64,000 nucleotides of DNA from Diploptera punctata (GCA_030220185.1 JASPKZ010001236.1:372001-436000); one strand, 5' to 3'. Counted from the stretch's first letter, positions 31,434 to 43,313 are shown. The notes: generated by a model from the letters alone, not told the origin. Program-made: numbers and translations.

Positions 31434-31725
31434 GGGCACGCCGTAGCGTAGTGGTTAAGGCAATATGCTACAAGCTGGAAGGTCGAGTCTCGGTGGAGTC
31501 AGGATTTTTAAATTGACCCAAACTTTCTGGAGGCACTTGGAGTCGACTCAGCTTCTAACGGAAATGAGTACCAGACGCTTGTTCTGGGAATAAATACGGC
31601 CGTCACGCAGTGTTGACAACCTGGCTGACATCAAGTGCCGATTGTCTAGAAAAAGTGGGAGCCTTAACCTCCTACTACTGCAAGGGCCTCCAAAGGCCTG
31701 TAGTGGAATCACTGATTAAAGTTGC
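31434..31725 (+). mobile_element. SINE-D
   Basis: Head gggcacgccgtagcgtagtgg, with body cctgactctaacggaaatgag-type sequence and gacaacctggctgacatcaa. The B-box is decayed (ggtcgagtctcggtgg). An older copy than that at 45.3 kb. Confidence 0.85.
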
Positions 31726-31739
31726 CTGTACATAAGATT

Positions 31740-32354
31740 GAAAATATAATTTTTGCACGATAGTGCGTTTTATCGTACTTACAGCAGTGGCGACCATGAT
31801 TGCAAGTGCAACTTCCTACATTTCGGGGTTGCCAACCTAAATAACTATACTTACTTACTTACTTAGTCACAGGCACTATCGAACCCGTAGGTTCATGGCC
31901 GCGCGGACATAAACTCTCCATACATCCCTATCCTGAGCTAATGCTTTCCAATCATTCCCCGTATAATCTACCTCCCCCAAATCATAGTTAATGTTATTCT
32001 CCCACCTCATTCTTGGTCTACCAACTGGGCGTTTTCCCTCTGGCTTTCCTACAAGAAGCTTCCATGCAAGTCTTCCATTCCCCATACGTGCAACATGTCC
32101 TGCCCATCGCAATCTACGAGACTTAACTGTTCTTATTATATCTGGCTTCCTATGAAGATCATGTAGTTCGTTGTTATGTAGTCTTCTCCATTCACCTGTC
32201 TGTTCATAAATAACTATACTCTAATAAAATAACAACACTGTAATATTACATGTTACAAAACGCGTGCGGAAAATAATACCACTGTCCTCTATGTATACTA
32301 CATACAATGTATATACAGTACAAAAAATATCCAAAAAGTAGTGTTAATATATAT
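31740..32354 (+). repeat. V repeat, split by a LINE
   Basis: cgatagtgcgttttatcgta, gtggcgaccatgattgcaag and ttcggggttgccaacct match 44,005-44,075. After the LINE insertion the match continues with ctgtaatattacatgttac and the ccaaaaagtagtgttaatata block, then runs into the 289-bp tandem array. Confidence 0.75.
31852..32206 (-). mobile_element. LINE 3' end, 5'-truncated, with target duplication
   Basis: The minus strand keeps an open carboxy terminus: RWAGHVARMGNGRLAWKLLV, GKPEGKRPVGRPRMRWE and WKALAQDRDVWRVYVRAAM, then tgactaagtaagtaagtaag. The 14-bp duplication taaataactatact lies at 31,838-31,851 and 32,207-32,220. It is the best-preserved copy of the (TAAG)n-tailed family and probably one of the youngest. 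Confidence 0.93.
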
Positions 32355-33160
32355 TATACGATACAAAATAATTGCATTTTAAATGAACTGACTTTATTAG
32401 AAACAATATAAAACAATAAATACGTACTTGCCGCCATTTTGTCACCAATTGGTCTCACGGCCTCCTGTAGTTTCAACTAATACACTGTTGACGTTAGTAA
32501 ATTGTTTATAATGAACGAAAATATTTTCAACAAAGATGTTATTATTTTACTATTATTTATTGTTTTGATAACACCATCGCGCAAAAATTAATGTACAACG
32601 CACGTTTGTAAAGTGTTTTACAGAATCTTGGAAATTAAAAACTTATACGATACAAAATAACTGCATTTTAAATTAACTGACTTTATTTGAAACAATATAA
32701 AACAATAAATACGTACTTGCCGCCATTTTGACACCAATTGGTCTCACGGCCTCCTGTAGTTTCAACTAATACACTGTTGACGTTAGTAAATTGTTTATAA
32801 TGAACGAAAATATTTTCAACAAAGATGTTATTATTTTACTATTATTTATTGTTTTGATGACACCATCGCGCAAAAATTAATGTACAACACACGTTTGTGA
32901 AGTGTTTTACAGAATCTCGGAAATTAAAAACTTATACTCTACAAAATAACTGCATTTTAAATTAACTGACTTTATTTGAAACAATATAAAACAATAAATA
33001 CGTACTTGCCGCCATTTTGTCACCAATTGGTCTCACGGCCTCCTGTAGTTTCAACTAATACACTGTTGACGTTAGTAAATTGTTTATAATGAACGAAAAT
33101 ATTTTCAACAAAGATGTTATTATTTTACTATTATTTATTATTTTGATAACACCATCGCTG
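32355..33160 (+). repeat. 289-bp tandem repeat, about 2.8 units
   Basis: Units start at 32,355, 32,644 and 32,933 with tatacgatacaaaataactg. Each holds cttgccgccattttgtcacc, tggtctcacggcctcctgta and ttcaacaaagatgttattat. Units differ by only a few percent. The third ends at acaccatcgc. Bases 33,161-33,240 then match the window start (48-165). 33,241-33,580 is unassigned. Confidence 0.92.
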
Positions 33161-33580
33161 TCGCTCGGTTTTTAAACATTTCCTCGCTTCTGTAAAAACC
33201 ACTTCCCAACCTTGCATCGTAATATGCTATTGCATAAAAGTGAAACTTTTATTTACAAACTGTGGTGTGTTTTAACATGCATAGTGGATATTATCGCTAA
33301 GAAACCATGTGTAGAAAGTGGTATATATGAAAAATAATTTAATTTCACAATTTGAAGTTGAAACTGTGAGCAGTAAAACCTACAATTAAGGCATAACGGT
33401 GGCACACGGTTGACCTAGTGATGTAATGGTGGAGATAAGCTCGGGTCACGCAAGGGGTTGTTATAAGGTGCATCCAGCTGTAATGTGCAACAACAAAAAC
33501 AACAAGTCTACCATTTCAACAACCAACTTAAAACTGGAATTTGGTGCATTTAAAATCCTTCGTTCACTCCTATACTAATA

Positions 33581-34716
33581 ATGGGTCCGCCGCTGTGGTC
33601 TCAAGGTAGCATGCTGCTTTGTAACGCAGCGGGCCAGGGTTTGATCCCCGTCGGGACAAGTTTCCTGGGTGATGTTTTTTTTTCAGAGTTTTCTTCATCT
33701 GTAAGACAAATGTCTGAAAACTTTAAGCTCAAATGGTCCCTGATCATCATCTGGCCTTCATTATCATAAGTAATACCACGAGTGATTTCCAAATTATCGA
33801 TAAATTCACGACTCACGAACTGAGGAGTGAATTTATCTAGAGAATTTGGAAATCAAGAGTGGCATTTGCTAGGACTATTTAACGAATAAAATTAAGCTGT
33901 TTACTCACAAATCATTATTTAAATATAGTTATTTTAAAATATTTATATAGCTTATTTAATGTAAACGGCGATGTTTGAAAACAAATGAGAAACGATTGGG
34001 GCGCTTCATTTGCTTCTTTTGTTCATCACTGCAACCAGGTCATATTATTTATTGCCAAAGGAACGCAATATTGAAAGAATGCACTCTAGTGGAGAAAAAA
34101 TTAAACACATCAAACTGTATATTAATTCATTTCTGATGTCGTGTGATGTAAATATGACAATTATATTTTTTTGGAATGTTATTACCAGGGAAAAAATACA
34201 TTTAAGAAAGTGCAAACAGTGATTTCTTTTTTGGTGGTATAACCAATTGCTACAAATGATTTTATATTAACTCCCGCATGCGCTGTGTGTTGACATTCAT
34301 GCACTATATATTCAATCTGGTAGCCGTATTTCTTAGAGAACCAGTCACTGCAAAATAATGCTATGACCTATTCAGTACGTTAAAAAGGAGGTGCTTTCTT
34401 TATTATGATAAACTTTAGTTGGCAAATTCTAGGCGAAACACTACTGTGATTGGTTGTAAATAAAAAAATAATTGAAATGTGATTGGTCATTGACTCCCAT
34501 TTGGGGCATGAGTTAAATAGTCATCATTAACATATTCATTAAGTTTAGGATTAAAGCCTCTCCTGGCGTATAATTACCATCATATATCATCGGGGTAGCA
34601 TAACTCCACCTTCCAGGCGCCCCAACCTCAGAAATGGGTTACAATAATGCGATGCCAGGAGAGAATACCAGAATGTCGAAATGACGAGATGGCATTGAAT
34701 AAAAAATACTAATAAT
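33581..34716 (+). mobile_element. SINE-A type II split by an HE element
   Basis: Head gtccgccgctgtggtctcaa and body to ctggccttcatta (33,581-33,763), then after the HE copy tcattaagtttaggattaaag and cttccaggcgccccaacctc, ending in an A-rich tail. Diverged, so an old copy. Confidence 0.88.
33767..34520 (-). mobile_element. HE element, complete, inside a SINE-A
   Basis: 754 bp with TCA at 33,764-33,766 and 34,521-34,523. It has the terminal hairpin (33,773-33,860) and the inner GACTATTTAAC at 33,871-33,881, matched by GTTAAATAG at the far end. Removing it with one TCA restores cattaTCAtcatta, in line with type II copies at 23.5 and 63.6 kb. Confidence 0.93.
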
Positions 34717-34906
34717 GGCCTAATTACCATTCTGTTTTTAGGGAAATATGTTGAATTTACCAGAGAGGCCTTCGTATCCATTTGGATGTAATAACTCAAC
34801 TTATTTCCCTAGGGAAGAAAAGTAATGTTACCTGCTTAAAATTTTATTGAATAATACAATCCAATTTGATTGTATCACACTTACATCTCACTTTGATAAA
34901 TCAAAT

Positions 34907-35012
34907 TTCATCATCATCATCCGGTATCATGGCAGCTGCCGCCGTCTTCCGGAAACCAAACGCCATTCCTCTCTGTCCATCCATGGATCTTCCTCCAATC
35001 CTCTGATATTCG
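34907..35012 (-). mobile_element. Very short LINE 3' end with (GAT)n tail and target duplication
   Basis: 106 bp, minus strand, ending gatgatgatgatgaa. It matches 41,454-41,570 (cggcggcagctgccatgata). Direct repeats taaatcaaat lie at 34,897-34,906 and 35,013-35,022. Bases 34,717-34,896 are unassigned. Confidence 0.88.
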
Positions 35013-35022
35013 TAAATCAAAT

Positions 35023-35474
35023 CTATAGTGAATGTAATATGGATGCGAAACATGGGCTCTTACTTTAAGGGAGGAAATGAGATTACGAGTATTTGAGAAT
35101 TAAGTTCTTAGGAAAAGTTTTGGATCAAAGAGAGATGGACATACAGGTGAATGGAGAAGATTACATAACAATGAACTACATGGTCTTTATAGGAAGCCAG
35201 ATAGAATAAGAACAGTTAAGTCTCGTATACTGCGATGGGCAGGACATGTGGCACGAATGGGGTAGGAAAGACGTGCATGGAGTCTTCTTGTAGGAAAACC
35301 AGAGGGAAAACGCCCAGTTGGTAGACTAAGAATGAGGTGGGAGAATATCTTTAACTATGATTTAAGGGAAATAGATTATACAGGGTATGATTGGAAAACA
35401 TTAGCTCAGGATAGGGGTATATGGAGAGCTTATGTCCGCGCGGCCATGAACCTACGGATTCGATAGTGCCAGTG

Positions 35475-35475
<1 letters not shown>
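35023..35475 (+). mobile_element. LINE carboxy terminus of the (TAAG)n family
   Basis: Plus-strand reading: YGCETWALTLREEMRLRVFE, a stop, then SKRDGHTGEWRRLHNNELHG, RTVKSRILRWAGHVARMG, GKPEGKRPVGRLRMRWE and YVRAAMNLRIR. It extends further 5' than the other copies. Followed by (TTA)n instead of (TAAG)n. Confidence 0.88.
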
Positions 35476-35505
<30 letters not shown>

Positions 35506-36144
35506 CCAGTCTATACAATTAAGTTAAATGTTCAGATATTTCTTCACAATATATCTTTAATTGTGTTTTAAAATAAAATGAAATGGGAAATTGCAAGTCT
35601 TTGAATTAAACTACAGTTTTATTAGAGAAGTATTCGAATGTATTGCTTGTGTAATCTAGGAAGAAGACAGATGGGGTTTATATTCGGCAGTAATTGAATA
35701 GCTGCAATAAAACAGAAGGTTATAGTACGACCTCTTTTCCATGTTATCGACCGCGTCGTGTGGTCGCCTCGACGCCTCTATACCATTTATATTTCATCGT
35801 CTTTACAAGCACAGAGACTGGGAAATGTTGTCATGACAACAGATTTCTGTGTTAACTGTTTACCTCACATTTACTTGCGGCTGCTAATTGTTTTAGCTCT
35901 CTGGATAAAATTTGCCCTATTTCGCTAATTCTACATGCTAATTAGACTTCATGTTATGGAGTACATCCAATCCTACATTCCAAAATTATATTTAGGAAGG
36001 TTAAAATAAGACTATATATACATATATATTATTGTTTGTCTGTTAGTCCTTTAGACGCTGCCATACCGTTCATCCGATTGTGATGGTGCTTCTTGCAAAA
36101 TGTTCAGAAGTTCCCCTGGAAGGTTTTATGCTATACCTACCTAA
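35476..36144. other. No recognised feature after a short (TTA)n
   Basis: (TTA)n at 35,477-35,505. The remaining 640 bases lack ORFs or repeat matches and are among the most unique-looking DNA in the window. Confidence 0.55.
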
Positions 36145-36583
36145 TACCTAATACAGGCTTTCCACTTTACAGCAGTTCGCCCTTGATTCCTGCTTTCCAG
36201 AGATTTCTATCTTCCCATTGCCCTTCTTTCATACCCTTCTTCATCATGGCATCACCATATTCCCTAATACCATGTTCTTCTACTTCTCCCCCTCTTCCTT
36301 CTGTCTGGTACCATCCAATCTATCACCTGTTTAGGCCACTGGTCTTCCGATATCCATTGTACATGTCCATACCACTGTAAAGCTCTCTTTGTTATCCTTT
36401 AGATAACAGTTTCTTGTACATCCATTTCTTGTCTGATATATGTATTTCGAATATGTTGTAGCCTGGATATTCTCATACTTCTCCGTAATCCATCTATTTC
36501 TGTCGCCAAGATTCTTTTCTGCATCCTTTCATTTATTGTCCAGCTTTCTGATCCATATATAAGTATACTTTCTATTATTGTCA
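36145..36583 (-). mobile_element. LINE carboxy-terminal fragment
   Basis: The minus strand encodes MTIIESILIYGSESWTI, NERMQKRILATEIDGLRRSM and, after stops, ALQWYGHVQWISEDQWPKQV, RKRGRSRRTW and GMKEGQWEDRNLWKAGI. This is the carboxy terminus of another insect LINE lineage. An HE element interrupts its upstream side. Confidence 0.85.
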
Positions 36584-37022
36584 TAAGTAATGCCACGAGT
36601 GATTTCCAAATTATCGATAAATTCACGACTCACGAAGTGAGGAGTGAATTTATCTAGAGAATTTGGAAATCAAGAGTGGCATTTGTTAGGACTATTTAAC
36701 GAATAAAATTAAGCTGTTTACTCACAAATCATTATTTAACTATAGTTATTTTAAAATATTTATATATTTAATGTAAACGGCGATGTTTGAAAACAAATGA
36801 GAAACGATAGGTACGCTTCTACTGCTTCTTTTGTTTATCACTGCAACCAGATCATACTATTTATTGCCAAAGGAACGCAATATTGTAAGGAGGAGCTTTC
36901 TTTAATATGGTAATTATAACACTGATAAATATTTGGTGAAACACGACTCTGATTGGTTGTAAAACAGAAATCATTGAAACGTGATTGGTCATTGACTCCC
37001 ATTTGGGGCATGAGTTAAATAG
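36584..37022 (-). mobile_element. HE element, short form
   Basis: 439 bp, almost identical to 16,535-16,974 and sharing its internal deletion. TCA at 36,581-36,583 and 37,023-37,025. Near-identity suggests recent mobility of the short form. Confidence 0.93.
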
Positions 37023-37083
37023 TCATATTAATTATTTGTAGGACTTCTGAATTTCCTTCGATTACCATATATTCTGTTTTAAT

Positions 37084-37610
37084 GTGTTTTAAGCTATAAG
37101 AGAGTTGTAATACTCAACCCCTTCACGGTTTGTAGAGAAAACGTGTTTTTCGGAACTTTTTGGACGGTTAAATGGTTTACGCTGCCTAAACCATAACATA
37201 TACATCAAATTAATGTACACAGAATTGAATATTTAAAAAAAAATCTACAAAAAGTCCGCGACAGCATATGTCTACCTTTACGGATAACTCACAATAACCA
37301 TTTTTATCTTTAAGAACATTGATGCCAAGAAGATCTCTATAACTAGACACCCGGGCAAGCGTAGCAGAGCACAGCGGGCATTCTTTTACGGATAACTGTC
37401 AATAACAATTTTTGTCTTTCAGCTCGCTTATGCCAAGAAGATCGGGATAAGTAGATTCCCGGGCAATGCCGGGTAATCAGCAAGGGGTATCTAAAAAAAT
37501 TACGATATACTTTTATAATTATTTTTCTTTTTACTTATCAAACTGAACATAAAAAACATTTAATTTATTTAGGCGCAGTAACGCACGCCTGGTATTAGCT
37601 AGTATTATAT
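37084..37610 (-). repeat. R repeat
   Basis: Contains ttgtaatactcaacccc, gcctaaaccataacatatac, two copies of the cgggcaa.gc.g..gtaatcagc-type module, and the signature end cacgcctggtattagctagta. Confidence 0.8.
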
Positions 37611-37611
37611 A

Positions 37612-38075
37612 AAACCTACATTAGTCCAATAGTGATATATGGAAGTGAAACCTGGACTATGACAAAGATCTCTGAAAGTTTAATCAACACTTATGAAATA
37701 AATATTTTGAGGATATATGGAGCAGTAAAAAAGAGTGGAAGATGGAAAATGAAGTATAATAAGGAAATATTTGATCTTTTAAGGAACCTGATATATCAGC
37801 TCATGTGAAAATTTAAAAGATGCAATGGGCCGGACAAGTTCAAAGAATGGAAAAAGAATACTCACCTAAGAAAGTGATGGCGGAGGAAATGTTTGGGAAG
37901 CGGCCAGTAAAAAAACCTAAGAAGAGATGGATGGACTCAGTGAAGGAAGATTGTCAATTTCTGAGGTGTTGGAACTGACAAAAGAGCTTGGATACAGAAG
38001 ATTGGAGGTCTCTTATCAAGAAGGCCCGGGCCCGCTATGAGCTGTAGCGCCATTGGAGGAAGAAGAGGAAGAAGA
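37612..38075 (+). mobile_element. LINE carboxy-terminal fragment with (GAA)n tail
   Basis: Decayed frame with MQWAGQVQRMEKEYSPKKVM, EEMFGKRPVKKPKKRWMDSV and KEDCQFL, followed by ggaagaagaggaagaagac. Stops are frequent. Confidence 0.8.
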
Positions 38076-38159
38076 CTCCGTCTGTAGTTAATTTTCATCA
38101 TCAAGGACTTCTTAGATTGCTATGAGCTCTCAAGAAGAGGTTTAATTTTGCTCTTTCTT

Positions 38160-38940
38160 TATCTCGACGTACTTCAGGTTGATGCTCAGTGGCACTATCG
38201 AACTAGTAGGTGTATGACCTCGCGGACATAAGCTGTCAATACATACGTATCCTGAGCTAAAGTTTTCCAATCATCATATAATCCATATCCCTCGAATCAT
38301 GATTAATGTTATTCTTCCACCTCAATTTGATATACCAACCGAGCGTTTTCTCTCTGGTTTTCCTACAAGAAACTTCCATGCCCCTCTTTCATTCCCCATT
38401 GGTTCTACATCCTGCCCATGGCATTCTGCGAGACTTAATTGTTCTTATTATATATCTAGTTTCCTGCATTAGTTTATGGGAGTGAAACTTGGGTAATGAC
38501 CAAAATATTACAAAGAATACAGAGTGTAGAAATGAACTTTCTTAGAAGAACAAAAGGCTGCACAAGAATGGATCAGTTAAAGAATGAAGATGTAAGAACA
38601 GAGTTAAATATATATCCATTAAATGATAAAATCAAAGGATGTAGAGAAAAATGGTTTAGACATGTAGAAAGAATGAACGTAACAAGATTACCAAAATAAG
38701 CAATTAACTACAAGCCAAGAGGTTCAAGTAATGGACAGAACAACTGTGAGGCGGAACAGGCATTTTGCCTAGCCCGTAAAGTGAAGAAGAAGAAGAAGAT
38801 ACAGTATATCTAGTTTCCTATAAATACCATGTAGCTCACTGTAATATAGTCTTCTCCATTCGCCTGCCTGCTCATCTCTCTTTGGTCTAAAACTTTTCCT
38901 AAGAACTTTATTTTCAATTACTCGTAAATTACTTCAAACA
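38160..38940 (-). mobile_element. LINE of the (TAAG)n family split by another LINE
   Basis: Bases 38,183-38,450 are a degenerate minus-strand copy of the 31.9-kb family. The sequence resumes at 38,820 (ataaataccatgtagctcac ... tctccattcgcctgcctgct), the NELHGLY and GEWRRLH region. Confidence 0.82.
38466..38804 (+). mobile_element. LINE 3' end with (GAA)n tail nested in a LINE
   Basis: The plus strand encodes ALVYGSETWVMT, then ILQRIQSVEMNFLRRTKGCT and KWFRHVERMNVTRLPK, then tgaagaagaagaagaagatac. The 15-bp duplication tatatctagtttcct lies at 38,451-38,465 and 38,805-38,819. Confidence 0.93.
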
Positions 38941-39250
38941 AAAATTTAAAAATGGTTCTTCTGGCCGTTTTTTTTTTTGTAATTATATTCGGTATAACCC
39001 ATTTAAATAAGATAAGAAAAGTGCTATCCGAAAGTAAGCGAATTTCTACTGTTGTTAAGTTGGGGTTGATCTCAAAACCATAATTTAAAAGCCTGTCTAT
39101 CGATAGCCATGTTTGTTTTCCCTCGAAAAAACTGGATAACTAGTAATTAACTAAGAAATGAAAGATGTTTTCCGTAAAGCAGCAACATTTTTTGACATTT
39201 GTTTTATTTGTTACTCTTGTTAGGTACTGTAAAAATTGAAGTAAGAAAAT
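38941..39250. other. No recognised feature
   Basis: AT-rich, no repeat match. Confidence 0.5.
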
Positions 39251-39334
39251 TTATATTATTATTATTTTATTATTATTATTATTATTATTATTATCATTAT
39301 TAATTTTTATTATTATTCTTATTACTATTAATTA

Positions 39335-39388
<54 letters not shown>

Positions 39389-39427
39389 CATTCATTCATT
39401 CATTCATTCATTCATTCATTCATTCAT
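39251..39427. repeat. Imperfect (ATT)n and (CATT)n microsatellites
   Basis: Interrupted ATT/ATTT repeats to 39,388, then about nine CATT units to 39,427. Bases 39,428-39,655 are unassigned. Confidence 0.95.
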
Positions 39428-39660
39428 TTTGAAGAATTTTTCTCATCATTGAGGGTTTTCTCCAACCAATCTTAATAATTATCATGATTTAAAAAATACA
39501 TAAATGACTGCGGACTTATAGACTATCAGTTTGTAATACGCATTCACAAATTTCCCTTAATTAAAGTTTTCCATAGTTCTCTGTCCTCTGTGTCTTCATC
39601 CGTTACACCAAATTTTGCTCATTGAATTCTGAATGTTATTCTTCCAGGTTGTTTTATTAT

Positions 39661-40002
39661 TCCATCCATAGTAATTCTGCCCGAGGACAGGTCTTTCACT
39701 ACAATCATAGCATTTTCATGCTATGATTTGCAGCTTTACTAGGGAAATGTAGGTGTGGTAGCTTCCCGTTGCTTTCCACAACGGTGAAGGATGAGGATGA
39801 TGATGATGATAATGATAAGGATGATGATGATGATGGCCATATGATTTCGGGGACCGTTTGGGCCTTAAAGTTTTCCTGGCATTTGTCTTACAGGTGAGGA
39901 AAAACCTCGATTAAAACCTCACCCAGGAAAACTGTCCCGACCGGGGATCGAACCCGGGTCCTCTGCGTGACAAGGCAGCACGCAACCTCGAGACTACAGC
40001 GG
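39661..40002 (-). mobile_element. SINE-A type I, full length
   Basis: Complete copy between (ATT)-rich flanks. A short ttatt repeat is shared by both sides but is not informative because of the microsatellite. Confidence 0.9.
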
Positions 40003-40077
40003 TTATTATTATTATTATTAATTTTTATTATTTCTTTTTTTTATTATTATTTATTATTTTTTATTATATTTTTATTA

Positions 40078-40161
<84 letters not shown>

Positions 40162-40165
40162 TATT
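40001..40165. repeat. (TTA)n microsatellite
   Basis: About 165 bp of TTA repeats, with impure TTTATTA units in the first half. The poly-tyrosine frame is an artefact. Bases 40,166-40,504 are unassigned. Confidence 0.97.
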
Positions 40166-40507
40166 AGAAGAGGTATATGGCATGCACGATAACACAGCGG
40201 TTGCCTACTTCACTCGGGGTTATTTGTGTCAAGTGGGGCAGAGGTCAAACATCTGACTTCACAGAGCTTCCAACTACACTTTGGTGTTTGGTATACATTT
40301 TCATGATTAGAATTTCAATTTAGTTTACAACAGCCATGCAAACCCCAACTGCAATGATATACACCGAGCGTTTAGTCATCGATGGTATAGGGCAGAGGTC
40401 CCTAAATTTGTTAACGTGGATACGTCTTTAAATTTTGCGTCCATAGTTCAGAAAATTGATGATAAAATCAAGGGATACAGTTTGGCGTTTGAGCTACATA
40501 TTTATCA

Positions 40508-41181
40508 TAAGTAATGCCACGAGTGATTTCCAAATTATCGATAAATTCACGACTCACGAAGTGAGGAGTGAATTTATCTAGAGAATTTGGAAATCAAGAG
40601 TGGCATTTGTTAGGACTATTTAACGAATAAAATAAAGCTGTTTACTCACAAATCATTATTTAACTACAGTTATTTAAAAATATTTTTATATTTAAAGTAA
40701 ACGGTGATGTTTGAAAACTAATGAGAAACGATAGGTAGCCTACGCTTCTACTGCTTCTTTTGTTTATCACTGCAACCAGATCATACTATTTATTGCCAAA
40801 GGAACGCAATATTGTAAGAATGCTCTCTAGTGGAGAAAAAATGAAACACATCAATCTGTATATTAATTCATTTTTGATGTCGTATACATTTAAGAAAGTG
40901 CAAACAGTGGTTTCTTTTTTTGGTGGTATAATCAATTGCTACAAATGTTGACATGTAAGCACTATTATATACAATCTGGTAGCCGTATTTGTTATAGGCT
41001 CAGTCACTGCAAAATAACGGTCAGACCTGTTCAGAATATTAAAAAGGAGGAGCTTTGCTTAATATATGATAATCCTAACGTTGATAATTATTTCGTGAAA
41101 CACGTCTCTGATTGGTTGTAATACAGAAATCATTGAAACGTGATTGGTCATTGACTCCCATTTGGGGCATGAGTTAAATAG
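40508..41181 (-). mobile_element. HE element, complete
   Basis: 674 bp with TCA at 40,505-40,507 and 41,182-41,184. Hairpin, inner GACTATTTAAC (about 40,613) and outer GTTAAATAG are all present. Bases 41,185-41,439 are unassigned. Confidence 0.93.
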
Positions 41182-41453
41182 TCATCTATATTCAACATTT
41201 AATTACACCACTCGATAGATAAATGTTAAAAGAATTCGTTGAGTGTGGACTTTGACGCATCGCGAGCGGCAGAAGGGAAAGCGCCGCCATTTTGAAGTCA
41301 TTTCGCTGCGTCATATAATTTTCGTTTAATGTAATTTTTGACTCCGAGAAGTTACGACATTTGTTTGAATTTCAGTCGTCAGATCTCGTCAAGATCTACC
41401 GATTGCGTATATAAAATATTGGCGTGAAATAGTTATAGTGAATATATATATAT

Positions 41454-41621
41454 CATAATCATCATCCGGTATCATGGCAGCTGCCGCCGTCTTCCGGAAA
41501 CCAAACGCCATTACTCTCTGTCCATCCATTGATCTTCCTCCATTCCTCTGATATTCCTAGCTGTTTGTGCCTCTTCTATCCAAATTTTCTTCGGTCTTCC
41601 TCTCTTCCTCCTTTCCATTGG
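41454..41621 (-). mobile_element. LINE 3' end with (GAT)n tail, in a (TA)n tract
   Basis: The minus strand encodes GRPKKIWIEEAQTARNIRG and WMDRE, with tail ggatgatgattatga. The flanks gaatatatatatat at 41,440-41,453 and from 41,622 are a probable target duplication within (TA)n. Confidence 0.85.
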
Positions 41622-41651
41622 GAATATATATATATATATATATATATATAT

Positions 41652-42140
41652 CCATAGTAATTCTGCCCGAAGTCAGGTCCTTCACTGCAATCATAGCATT
41701 TTCATGCTATGCTTGCAGCTTTACTAGAGAATTGTGTAGGTGTGGTAGCTTCCCGTTACTTTCCACACCGGTGAAGGATGATGATAATGATAATGGTAAG
41801 GATGATAATGATAAGGATGTTGGCCATATGATTTCGGGGACCGTTTGGGCCTTAAAGTTTTTCCTCACCTGTAAGACAAATGTCAGGAAAACTTTAAGGC
41901 CCAAACGGTCCCCGAAATCATATGGCCATCGCAATCATCATCATTCATATTCATCTTAGGTTAAGCTTAGGATTAGGGACTCTCATGGCCCACCACTATC
42001 ATCATCATCATCACCCATCATATCATCGGGGCAACGTAACCCCGCCTTCCAGGCGCCCCAACCTCATAAGTGGGTTACAAGTACGCCATGCTAGGAGAAA
42101 ACCCAGAAATGTCAAAAGACAAGCTGGGGCATTTGAAAAA
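41652..42140. mobile_element. Two headless SINE-A copies fused head to head
   Basis: Minus-strand type I (41,652-41,861) joins plus-strand type II (41,866-42,140) in mid-body. Neither has the tRNA-like head. The join makes a perfect inverted repeat of 40 bp, 41,822-41,861 and 41,888-41,927 (ggccatatgatttcggggac and complement), with a 26-bp spacer. Confidence 0.92.
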
Positions 42141-42771
42141 AATTGTTTCCTGTTTGTTTTGTGGTTATTGAATTGTGATAAATGTATTTAAACCCATGAC
42201 CTGGTCGGCGTTGACAAAACAACACGTTGAGAGTTTGAAAATAGAATATGTTTTATGTCACGTAATATGCTTGTCAAGCGAATAGACAAAGGGCAGGTGA
42301 GTGGAAACTCGGGCAGGGAACAGGAAGTGACGTTAAGATAAGATACACTTTTAATTACACCCTTTTTATGCAAACTTGTCCTTCCTTTGTTTCTTCATTT
42401 TGTTAAGTGAAATTAATCTCAGTTCCGACCTTATTTTTATTCCACACTTTCATGTTTTGTCGCTAAATGTTCCCAGTGGCGGCTCATACTTATGCACTGT
42501 TGATCCTACATTATTGTAATGTGAGTTCCAAAGAAATGTAGCTACTACAGGCAGTAAAACTCTACTTACGCTCGCTCTCCTAAGCGAGACCAGAGTGCGG
42601 CCACGAGAGTCTCGTTTCCGTAGCGAGAATGAAAACTCTCGGGATTCTCGCAGTGAGTACGGTTAGGCCTAATGAAATCACGCAATTTTCGTGCTACATA
42701 AAAAATACTTACTGCATGTATAAAAAGTCGTACGTTTTTCAATAAGCAAATAATTCCTTCTTTTATGAATA

Positions 42772-42772
<1 letters not shown>
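42141..42772. other. Unassigned, with a GC-richer block of short inverted repeats
   Basis: Around 42,565-42,655 gctcgctctcctaagcgag, cgagagtctcgtttccg and ctctcgggattctcg form overlapping short stems. No ORF or repeat match. Confidence 0.5.
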
Positions 42773-42829
<57 letters not shown>

Positions 42830-43138
42830 CTATCATATTCGTGTTTTTACAGCTACCGCCGTCTTCCCGTGCCAAACCTCCAAAGCCTATGATCTTGGGC
42901 ATATTCAATGTTTAGCCCTCTTGCTTGCATTACTATCCTCATGTTTTCCTTCCATGTTAACTTTGGTCTCCCTCTTTTCTTCTTTCTGGTCGGTTGCCAT
43001 TGATATAGTATTTTCGGCCATCGCTAATCTTCCATTCTTAAAATATGTCCTAACCATTTTAATTCCTTCTCCTTATTTCTTTCAGTTATGCTATGTTCTG
43101 CTTCCATTATGTTTCTATATTCCTTATTTGTGAGATGT

Positions 43139-43207
<69 letters not shown>
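42773..43207 (-). mobile_element. LINE carboxy-terminal fragment between two (ATT)-type tracts
   Basis: The minus strand encodes NKEYRNIMEAEHSITERNKE, KELKWLGHILRMED, RKKKRGRPKLTWKENMRI and YAQDHRLWRFGTGRRR. (AAT)n at 42,773-42,823 lies at its 3' side and (ATT)n at 43,140-43,206 at its 5' side. Confidence 0.85.
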
Positions 43208-43208
<1 letters not shown>

Positions 43209-43313
43209 ATGTTGCAACTGGAGGCTTGCTACGCAAAATAGAAATGATTAGAGACAGAAGTTAAGGGAGCTCGAATTTGAGCCAATCAACCGTTGAATGG
43301 ATGATGGATGGAA

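Noticed and set aside
34010..34222. Open frames with FITATRSYYLLPKERN (4.65, 34.0, 40.76 kb) as a conserved small protein
   Set aside because: They come from the HE interior, where sequence similarity is at DNA level and the frame is not kept in all copies.
33758..34526. 6-bp target duplication (tcatta) for the HE element in the SINE-A
   Set aside because: The other copies support only TCA/TGA. The longer match here comes from the ATC-rich SINE body.
36093..36380. 95-codon plus-strand frame rich in Pro and Ser
   Set aside because: It is the antisense of a LINE carboxy terminus that gives conserved motifs on the minus strand.
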